A stretch of DNA of 18,131 nt from Micractinium sp. NFX-FRZ (lineage: Eukaryota; Chlorophyta; Trebouxiophyceae; Chlorellales; Chlorellaceae): assembly GCA_029339195.1 (NCBI GenBank), contig JAPTJF010000723.1:1-18131 (forward strand), read 5' to 3'. The position numbers and the translations under genes were made by a program. This document shows, in pieces, positions 1 through 7,128 of this stretch; the first letter of the stretch is position 1, and each line of letters opens with the position of its first letter. The notes under the pieces were generated by a model. The model was given only the letters and a program-made list of their open reading frames with translations. It did no database searches and was not told the DNA's origin.

Positions 1-56
1 CTCTCCCCCTGCTCTGTCCCATGAGACCGCTGCTGGCTCCCCGTGGACTTGAAATG

Positions 57-75
57 TAATTGATTGATTGATTGA
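57..75. repeat. ATTG tetranucleotide microsatellite
   Basis: About four to five uninterrupted copies of a 4-nt unit (ATTG/TGAT in alternative phase) stand in an otherwise GC-rich stretch. A simple repeat with no inferred function. Confidence 0.75.
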
Positions 76-89
76 GTAGGACAGGGGGA

Positions 90-172
90 AGCGAGGGACT
101 GAGGGGCACGGGCACGGAGGGAGGTGGGCAGCATGCCGGCCCCTTCCAGGTGACCACGTCTTCAGCAGCTGG
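90..172 (-). pseudogene. Possible decayed C-terminal exon of H2A
   Basis: Below the H2A core exon, a CAG at 175-173 could be an acceptor. Joined in phase it continues EEL-S-QLLK, which resembles the SKLLG that follows NDEEL in H2A. After that the frame loses H2A character. Traces of the expected VT...GGVLPNI segment appear only in other frames: VT in one, then GAGMLPT in another. No KK-rich C-terminus follows. I read this as a frameshifted relic, but the match is short and could be chance. Confidence 0.3.
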
Positions 173-350
173 CTGGCGAGTGAGGTGCTCCTGGGTGGGA
201 TGAGGCGGCGCCGCCACCCCACCCTCCCCTTGCCCAAGGTCCGGCCAGTCCCATGCCTCAGCTTCAGGGTGTGTGATTCCGTATGCAATGCACCCTGCGC
301 CATTCTTCGCCACCTGACCCAGCCGTCCCCAGCCGCCCGGCCCTGCCCAC

Positions 351-510
351 CTCAGCTCCTCGTCGTTGCGCACCGCCAGCTGGATGTGGCGGGGCGTGAT
401 GCGTGTCTTCTTGTTGTCACGCGCCGTGTTGCCCGACAGCTCCAGCACCTCGGCAGCCAGGTACTTGAGCACCGCCGCCAGGTAGACAGGCGCGCCCGCG
501 CCCACGCGCG
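351..510 (-). CDS. Histone H2A core exon (partial gene, possibly a pseudogene)
   Basis: Read on the minus strand, this 160-nt exon encodes [17 protein letters not shown], then [17 protein letters not shown] and [18 protein letters not shown]. This is the central part of the H2A histone fold, about residues 42-98 of canonical H2[24 protein letters not shown] and the acidic-patch NDEEL favour canonical H2A or H2A.X over H2A.Z. A C/T-rich TTCCCGCAG acceptor precedes it (entry phase 1) and GAG|GTGGGC forms a donor (exit phase 2), so it is an internal exon. I could not find an exon for the N-terminal tail and alpha-1 helix in the next 1.3 kb upstream on this strand, where an oppositely oriented gene begins. 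The expected C-terminal exon is at best degraded. The exon itself has no stop or substitution that obviously breaks the fold, so either the gene uses a long intron or this is a recently orphaned fragment. Confidence 0.85.
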
Positions 511-1842
511 CTGCGGGAAGCAGGCGGGGTGGGGCGGGTGAGGACGAATAGACGTGTAGGCCCCCCGGGCTGGGCAAGCCAGGGTGGAAATCAGAGATGG
601 AGCAGCGTGGCTAAGGCAGAGCAGCTGGACATTTACAGGGTGTGCCTGCCTATCAGCCATGCATCCGATGCAGGCCTTGAAGGCTGAAACTGGCGGCGGC
701 GGCGGCGGCGGCGGTGGGATGGGACGGGTGCTACGCTGGCAGGCTCTTGCTCTGGCGATCGCTAGGCTGGCTCGTGCGCCTCTCTTCAGGCGGGCTTCTT
801 CACGGTCCACTGGCCCGCCGTTGCCACGCCTGTGCTGGTGCCTCGCCGACTTCCTGGCTTCAACGGGTGCCCGACCTTCTACCCTGCACCATGCCATCTG
901 CCGTTCTCCGTGCCTTGGCCATGGAGCGCGCGAGCAGAAGCTGCATTGGTAAACGTTCGGCGTGAGATCGCGGCGATCTCGCTGGAGGAAAGATTGAGAA
1001 GAAGAGGCCAAAGGCCCCGCCCTTCCATCGCTGGGCATTCCGCGCTACCCACATTGTGCCTCACACTCACGCAAGGCAGATCTACTGCATACACGTAGCC
1101 ATCCGGCCGGGTTTCAAACTCCAGTTTACCGAGGCACCTTCGTTAGCGGGGTGAGCCGGGCCTAGCAAACAGCAGGCGCGCATATCGTGCATCGTGAGCT
1201 CTGCTAGACACGGCGAGCGGCAGGAGCAAGGGGAAGGATGGCCCAGGGTGGCGCATTCTGCCACGCCGTCGCGCCGTGGCCGAGCAAATTCCTCAGCCTC
1301 ATTTCTCAGTTCACCCCCAAAAAAGTTCTCACCCCGGAACACACACCTGCAGGCCTGTCTACGAGCTCAGAATGCTTCCAGCCGTGCTCAAGCGTGTTCA
1401 CTGCTCCGCCGCCGCTGCCCCTGTGAGTGCCCCAGTGAGTGCCTGGCAGCTGCGGTGCCAGCTGCCTGGAAGCTGCTCAGTCAGCTCAAAGCGCCGATTC
1501 ACCTGCTGCCTACCAGAGATATATTCACAACCATCTGCTGCGCTTCCCAACCCATTGAAGCAGGATGTCAAGGGGCCAGCAGCAGGGTGGGAGCCGAGCG
1601 GACACCCTGCAGCCGACCTCATCCTTGCGCACCGCCTGCAAGGCCCAGGTGGGTGCCCAACCCTGCGCCGCCACTGTTCTTATGTGAAACGTACAATAAT
1701 CACCCACACCTTAGTAATGCGTGAATGCACAGGTGCGCCTGCTGCGTCCCGCAGATGCAATACAGTCCAAAATGTCGCAGTCGCCCGACCTTGCCCGCCC
1801 GCCCGCCCCGCCCCTGCCTGTGTAGGCTGCCCGCCGGCGCTG
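511..1842. other. Gene-poor stretch between H2A exon and CPIDER gene, left copy
   Basis: Apart from the GGC microsatellite I see no convincing exon on either strand. Open frames are GC-driven, overlap on both strands and match no family I recognise. The interval should hold the promoter of the plus-strand CPIDER gene. A stretch near 1340-1430 shows an exon-like layout (a CTGCAG before it and GTGAGT after it), but its translation is not recognisable. Confidence 0.5.
692..714. repeat. GGC trinucleotide microsatellite
   Basis: Uninterrupted GGC units run for about 23 nt. They translate to polyGly, polyAla or polyPro in spurious frames, which inflates several meaningless open frames here. No coding exon is supported around it. 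Confidence 0.9.
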
Positions 1843-1872
1843 GCAGAGCATGGCCCGGTCAAGGCCCGCCCC

Positions 1873-2388
1873 ATGAAGGAGGGCATCGTGTCAGGAAAGA
1901 AGAATGAACTGCAGGCAAAGGTGAGCTCCCAGGTGGGAGGCTTTTAGAGGCTGTGCTGACGTGGCCAGGAGCAGCGGCACCGATCCCGACAGCTGGGCTC
2001 CCTCTCTCACTTGCTGCCCGGGTCTGCACAGCCGTGTCATGAAGTGTGCAGACGTGCCTCCAGTGACAGGCACGGTGTTGAAGCGCCCTGTGACATGGCA
2101 CGCTTTCACTGGCAGAGGAGCAACAAAGTCAGGAGTGCGTCCGCTGCCGAGCCGCATGTGGCCCAGCGCTCACCTCTGTGCCCGCTCGCCTCCTTCTGAC
2201 CCCTGCAGGCAGCGCCTGTGGCGCCAGCAGAGCAGCACCCACCCTACGCCTCCCACACCTCCTACGAGCGCACGCCGCCCCGTCAGCGCTACTGCGGCCC
2301 CCTCACCTGGAGCGCCGCCCTCTGCTTCTTCCCCTGCATCCTCCTCTGCCCCATCGACGAGCGGCGCGGCCCGGCTGTGCTGGAGTGA
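1873..2388 (+). CDS. Small Cys/Pro-rich protein with C-terminal CPIDER motif, left copy
   Basis: Two exons, 1873-1920 and 2209-2388, joined in phase 0 across a GTGAGC...CCCCTGCAG intron, give about 75 aa from ATG 1873. The second exon encodes a Pro/Tyr-rich stretch (EQHPPYASHTSYERTPPRQR), then YCGPLTWSAALCFFPCILL, then CPIDERRGPAVLE and a stop. The segment from about GPLTW to CP is hydrophobic and Cys-rich, so membrane association or lipidation is possible. I do not recognise a named family. The exon layout is the same as in the paralogue at the right end of the window. The start is uncertain: the paralogue's ATG is not conserved here (its place is taken by sequence reading ALAEH), and the paralogue's N-terminal Cys pair is replaced by VKAR. 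The frame stays open upstream, with another in-frame ATG at 1717, and a shared AG before both genes could be an acceptor for an unseen first exon. Confidence 0.72.
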
Positions 2389-2814
2389 AGCGTGGGCACG
2401 TGCGCAGGCCTCATGCATTGAGCTTGCTGGCGGATCCTTGAACACTGCCTGCCCACTGAAGGCAGCTGTAGACTTTTGCGCGTAAGAGATGACCCCCTGC
2501 CACGTAGCTTTTTCACAGCAGCCTTATGCTTAACTTTGTACACCCAACATCATGTATCACAGCCACTTCCTGGCAGTGATGTGCCACGGAGAAGCCCCCA
2601 CGCCCTGCCTCCATGACCATGCGCTGCACACAGGTGGGCTGCGTTTCCCCCTGCTGTGCATCTGCATACATACATGTTTCTGCCTCTCACAGACCCCTCC
2701 TACGGATGGTGCGCCGCGAGTATTGCCCAACCTGTGCACTGTCAATTATTCTTGTATAACGAGTTCAGGTTCGCACCCGTCCTTCCTTAGCCACAACGTT
2801 ACGCTCTTCCAAAG

Positions 2815-2819
2815 TGTAA
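2815..2819 (+). terminator. Candidate poly(A) signal for left CPIDER gene
   Basis: TGTAA, the green-algal polyadenylation signal, lies about 430 nt after the stop at 2388 and in the right orientation. A 5-mer is weak evidence by itself. Confidence 0.35.
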
Positions 2820-3030
2820 CCAGCACGTCAGACACGGATGGTTTCCTCAGGCATCAGGCAGTGTGCTGCTCAAACGGCCGGCCAGGCTAACCCAGGCCAG
2901 CAGACCTTTGCATCCGGCATGCGCGCTGCAGCTGCAGCAGGCAGCAGGGCAGGTCAACCTGGGGACACACCCGGTGCAAGCCCTCCGACCACTGCACACC
3001 CCGATGGTGGACCGCCTTGCAACAGCCGGC

Positions 3031-3035
3031 TTACA
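3031..3035 (-). terminator. Candidate poly(A) signal for left GH16 gene
   Basis: TTACA on the plus strand reads TGTAA on the minus strand, about 145 nt beyond the GH16 stop at 3179. Position and orientation fit; short motif. Confidence 0.45.
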
Positions 3036-3178
3036 GTTGCTCAGTCACTAGGGCGGACGAGTGCAAGCGCAGTCTCACAAAAGAGCGGCAGCACAGAAGG
3101 GGCGGAGCACAGCGGCAGCAGCCAACGAGCATGCACGTTCCAAATTCACAGGCCCCGGCGCGCCGCTTCATGAAGTGA

Positions 3179-5980
3179 TCACGGCGGGATGGGAGGCGGT
3201 GAGCTGCCGAACACACGCACCCAGTCGACGTACATTTTCTTGGGCCCCGCTGCCAGCGTGGCGGCCACTGCCTGCGGCGTGGCCTCGGTGAAGGCGCCGC
3301 CCACGGCCATGTTGAGCAGGAGATGGAAGGGCACGTCAAAGGGGGCATCCGGGTGGTCGAGCCCCGCCCCCAGAGAGTACCACCCTCCCTCTCGCTCTAG
3401 AGAAGCGCTGGAGAGAGCCAGGAACTGCACGCCATCCAGGTACCAGCGCAGCTGGCGGGCCTCCCACTCCAGGGCATACACATGCCAGCTGTTGGCCAGC
3501 TCAGCAGGCAGCACGCTGTGCACGGCGCGGTGTGACGTGGCGCCGCCGTAGTGTGCGCTGCCCTGGCAGATGGTCATGTTGTTCTCCGCCTCCATGATGT
3601 CGATCTCCCCGCTGGCTATGGAGCCGCCGTAGGTGTAGGCCTGCAGGGGGTGGAGGGCAGCGGGGCGCGGCCGTGCAGCGTGAGGGTGCAGGCACAGTGC
3701 GCAATTTAGCCGCTGTCTACAAAGCTGGCTGGCTAAGCTGAGGATGTATTGGGGCCTGGAAAGGAAGCAGCCGGCATGCGCTGGGCCAGGGGCAGAGCTG
3801 CTGCTACCCAGCACGTCCCAATAGGCGCTTTGTTCCGTCCAACAGCGACACTCTTCAGCCCTGATGCATCGCAGCAGCAGGCAAGGCACAGCAGCAGAAT
3901 CAAAAGAAGCAATGCATCCTTGGTCGCCTGTGCAGTGAGGGAGCAGGCTGGGCGTGGGGCCCCAGGGCCCACCTCTGGGAGCATCCAGAAGGCGCACCAC
4001 AGGCCTTCGCCTGCATGGGCAGGCGAGAGGCAGGGCAGCAGGCTGGGGGGGTGCTGCTGATGACGGTGGGCTCCCTGAGAAGGCGCCGACTTGCCCAGGC
4101 TGGCAGCACTGGGCAGCACCGGCAACTGCTGTAACCCGGCTGTCTCATCGTCTCAAAATCGAACGTCAGCCAGCATTCACCCTACCCTGGTCTCCAGCAC
4201 AAACAAATTCACACTCAACCCCTCAAATGCCCCCGCTCCAAACTCATGACTCCCGCCCACCTGCCGGCAGCATCGCTCGTGCCTCAATCCGTATGATGGG
4301 GTGCCCCGGTGAGGGCGCGATGGCAAAGCGCCCAGCAGTGCGGATGCGGGCCGAGGTGTAGGGGCCGAACGGGCTGCCCGGAGGCTCCGCCTGCGCTGCA
4401 ATCACCAGCGTGCCGCCCTCCACACGCACATTCTCGGGGCGATCGGTGTAGATTTGCTGCGGGCGGGCAGGGCGGCGGCAGAACAACTGATGTGTTCAGA
4501 AGCCAAGCAGGTAGCCAGTGGGGCACCAGTGCAGGCAGGGGACATGCTGAGGGGCGAGCTGGCGCAGCGGGCCGCTTTTCCCTGCCGTTTCACATCCCAC
4601 CATTTCTGCCAGCCGCCAGGCAACAGGCTGCGGGCAGCGTGCCCAGTGCTTACCATCTCGCCATTGCCCCTGCACGTGCACACATACACAGACACACGCA
4701 TGGTGGGCGGGGCAGGGTCAGTGTGGGTCTCCCAGTCTGTCAGTTGCAGGCCGACCTGGCAGGCTGGCAGGGCCGGGCCGCTGTGCAGCCTCAAACGCAG
4801 ACCGACATCCTGCCCAGCCCCCAGCATGTGCAAAAGCACTGTACGGTCTACCTCCCACCCCAGCCGTGCTGACGTGGCACCCTGCTGTTTAGGCACGCAT
4901 GGCAGGCGCTGACATGGCAGCCGGTGCAGCTCACCAGCCGGGGACTCCATACGCGCTGCCATTGCCCGTCATCACCTCCCACTTGCTCCCATCTAGCGGC
5001 CCATCAACCTCAAACTCGTCGGCCCACAGAGGCTTCAGCCCCTCCCACCAGGGAGGCCTGCAGGGGAGGGGAAGGCGAGTGGGCGGGCAGGTGGGTGGAT
5101 GGGGTGTGCACCAAGGTGGCCTGCAGGGGAGGGGAAGGCGAGTGGGCAGGTGGGTGGATGGGCTGCATGGACAGGTGGGAGGGCCAGCTGGTGGGCTCCC
5201 ATCTACCACCACATACGGCTTGAGGTGAGTCAGTTGGTAGCTCCCAAGCGTGGGTTGGCCAGACGGCAGGGGGCGGCAGGGTGGCAGGGCAGCGGGGCGG
5301 ACGGGAGGGCCGGCAGGGACGCGAGGCGGACGGTGTGTGTGGGCTGCAGCCCCTGCATGCATCGTGCAATTGGCTCTTAAGCTTGGCTTGCGGGCTCTGA
5401 AACACTGATCAGCAAGAGCCCAGGGTGGGCGGTGGGCCAGACTGAGGGCCTCTGGGAGCGCACCCGGGAGGGGCAGTGGGGGTGACGGGCGGGGTGTAGA
5501 TTGCGGCCGCAGGGACGCCCTCGCTGTCCCCCTGCAGAGGCTCCACGTCATCCGTGGCGGTTGGTGAGGGCTCTACTGCGCCTGTGCCTTGCATGATGGA
5601 GCGCCCTGCTGGCGGTTTGGATGGGATGGCAAATGGGAGGGCCGGTGGGAGGTGGGTTGCCCACCGGCGGCACCCAATCCACGCGCAAGCAGCGGCTGCG
5701 GGCTCTGCGCGGGCAGCGGCCTGGTGTGAGGGAACCCTGTTGTAGAAGCAGGTTCTAGGCATTGGCATCAGACACAGAGGAGCCAGGCAGTATGGGTAAA
5801 TCGAGGGCACATCCAGCCCCGGCGTGGCAGCCAGGCGCACGCCGCCGCCACTGCTGCAGCGCGTCTGCTGGCGCGCCGCTCCCTGATACAGCTGCCCCTT
5901 CCTCCTTGATCACCTGACGTTGCAGCAGAGACTCCCAGCACGTGCAGAACCAGAAGCACTGCGAGCAGCGTCTTCCCCAT
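3179..5980 (-). CDS. Secreted GH16 beta-glucanase-like hydrolase, left copy
   Basis: Seven exons (5980-5914, 5605-5464, 5057-4935, 4669-4654, 4456-4261, 4010-3973, 3640-3179) join in continuous phase into about 347 aa. The start encodes a signal peptide (MGKTLLAVLLVLHVLGVSAA), followed by a Ser/Thr/Pro-rich linker. The GH16 domain begins near PLWADEF (about residue 80) and continues through YGVPGWGNGEM, YTDRPENVRVEGGTLVIAA, GLWCAFWMLPE and the catalytic signature GEIDIMEAE (nucleophile about E206, acid/base about E211, with D208 between). It ends in NMAVGGAF and MYVDWVRVF. Known members of this family cleave beta-1,3 or beta-1,3/1,4-glucans, or remodel walls by transglycosylation; the substrate cannot be read from sequence. 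The catalytic triad and all splice sites are intact, so I see no sign of decay. Exon 4 is only 16 nt. The gene diverges from the first deacetylase gene and converges on the left CPIDER gene. Confidence 0.9.
5055..5160. repeat. 63-bp tandem duplication at a GH16 splice acceptor
   Basis: Two units begin at 5055 and 5118 with the same GGCCTGCAGGGGAGGGGAAG start and a shared GTGGGTGGATGGG end; the second lacks about 4 nt in the middle. On the minus strand each unit carries a C/T-rich tract, CTGCAG and the first bases of exon 3. The upstream unit is thus a spare copy of the intron 2 acceptor. The unit adjoining exon 3 keeps the reading frame and is the one used in the model. Confidence 0.8.
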
Positions 5981-6161
5981 CGAAAAGGGGGCGGCGCGAA
6001 AGAAGTCGGACTGGGGCGCGGCTATGCAGAGCCCACGCCGATTCTCGAACTGTCTGATTTGGCCAGCCAGGCGTAACTACCAGGAAACTTTAACATTTCA
6101 CAGGTTTTGAGACGGGTCCATGGTCAGAGCTGACTGTGCACTCGTGCCCACCTTCCTCATG

Positions 6162-6173
6162 TATTTATTTATA
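6162..6173 (-). promoter_or_regulatory. TATA box candidate for left GH16 gene
   Basis: The minus strand reads TATAAATAAATA, about 180 nt upstream of the GH16 ATG (5980) and close to the TATA consensus. It is one of the few AT-rich runs in a GC-rich interval. It would imply a 5' UTR of roughly 150 nt. Confidence 0.5.
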
Positions 6174-6837
6174 CCCAGAGTCACGCTGAATAAATGTAAG
6201 CATGGGCAACTGGTATGAACCGTAGCTGAGAAGTAGAGTGCAGGTGTGCCCAGCGCTAGCACCCCGCCAGCCCACCCCGGAAGTCAGGGAGGCACCCGCC
6301 CTGAGAGGCACCTGCCTCAGAACATCTGCCTGAGAGGAGCCAATGCTGATCCCTGGGGCGCGTGTGGCCCAGACCGCAGCACGTACGCGTGGGGGAACAA
6401 TGGTTGGGTTCCCTGGCTTAGTGGTGCTCACATGGGGTGGGCAGGTCACCTAGGTACGGTACCTATGTGGGCGGCGAGCGGTGCTTGCCTGGGCGCCGGA
6501 GAGGTCATGAAAGCACGGCAGCGGCATATTCCATTTTGACGCCTGAATGGTAGTTGCAGCACGGTCACGCCCGGAAGAGGGACGCAAAAGCTGGTACCAC
6601 CGGTGGCCACCAATCCGCTCATCCCCTGACGATGCCACTTTGGCAGCGGCGGCACCGCCCGCCCGTCAGCCACCCAGCCTAACAAAGCCTGCTTTACACG
6701 ACAAGCGCACAGCTGCATTGCTACAGATGCCGCGGGAGGAAGATGCGGAGCGCCTCTGGCCTCTTGGACTGGCCAAGATCGCCAGCACTAGGGGATGTAG
6801 CGCTTGCGACGGACGGGTTGACGCCCGTGCACACTAT

Positions 6838-6850
6838 GGGTGCCTGCCCA
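6838..6850 (+). promoter_or_regulatory. Shared upstream motif, copy 1 (CE4 A)
   Basis: GGGTGCCTGCCCA followed by CCTCCC, 279 nt upstream of the deacetylase A ATG. The same 13-mer occurs upstream of deacetylase B and of the right GH16 gene. Possible shared regulatory element; function inferred only. Confidence 0.3.
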
Positions 6851-7128
6851 CCTCCCCACGACTTCGTGCCTGCCGGGAACCCAAGCATCCTCTCCTGGAC
6901 GCTTGCGTCGATGCATAGCGTTTCTGCGTACCCGACGTTTTCAATTCAAGTTTCACGTGGGCGCTAAAAGGCATCCCCCCAAAGATTCACTTCCAAGCGT
7001 GGGCAGGTTGACACGGCTGCCACCTGGCACTGGCAGGCGAGTTGGTGTCCTTCAGATCTCAACACGGTTGAGTCGACCCACGCACTGTCACAAACCCACG
7101 ATTTTCGCTCGCGGCTCATACGAACCAC

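Larger units (their letters stand above)
2389..3178. other. Convergent intergenic region with the two 3' UTRs
   Basis: It lies between the 3' ends of the plus-strand CPIDER gene and the minus-strand GH16 gene, and holds a TGTAA on each strand. No recognisable coding exon was found. It is somewhat less GC-rich than its surroundings near 2500-2840, as expected for UTR or intergenic DNA. Confidence 0.6.
5981..7128. other. Divergent promoter region between left GH16 and CE4 copy A
   Basis: This 1.15-kb interval separates two gene starts pointing away from each other. It holds a TATA-like site on the minus strand at 6162-6173 and a GGGTGCCTGCCCA motif at 6838-6850 that recurs upstream of two other genes here. 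Open frames within it are short and unrecognisable. Confidence 0.55.

Noticed and set aside
352..1038. Long minus-strand open frame of 228 codons
   Set aside because: It overlaps the H2A exon in another frame, runs through the GGC microsatellite as polyPro, and its translation resembles no protein; typical GC-rich shadow frame.
1194..1947. Overlapping plus-strand open frames of 176 and 223 codons upstream of the left CPIDER gene
   Set aside because: The end of the 223-codon frame is the true first CPIDER exon, but the rest is low-complexity, has no counterpart upstream of the right copy and shows no family similarity.
3179..4000. Continuous minus-strand frame of 273 codons as a single-exon GH16
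   Set aside because: Only the part after 3640 is GH16-like; the rest is intron 6 reading-through, and the family hallmark GLWCAFWMLPE lies on a separate exon in both copies.
5404..5463. Loss of the GH16 exon 2 donor in the left copy (GGGTAG in the right gene, GGGCTC in the left)
   Set aside because: The shared GTGCGC donor about 50 nt earlier gives the correct phase 2 into exon 3 in both genes, so the later site is not needed.
6246..6967. Short open frames in the divergent promoter region
   Set aside because: No signal peptide, motif or paralogue, and no consistent splice sites; position fits promoter DNA.
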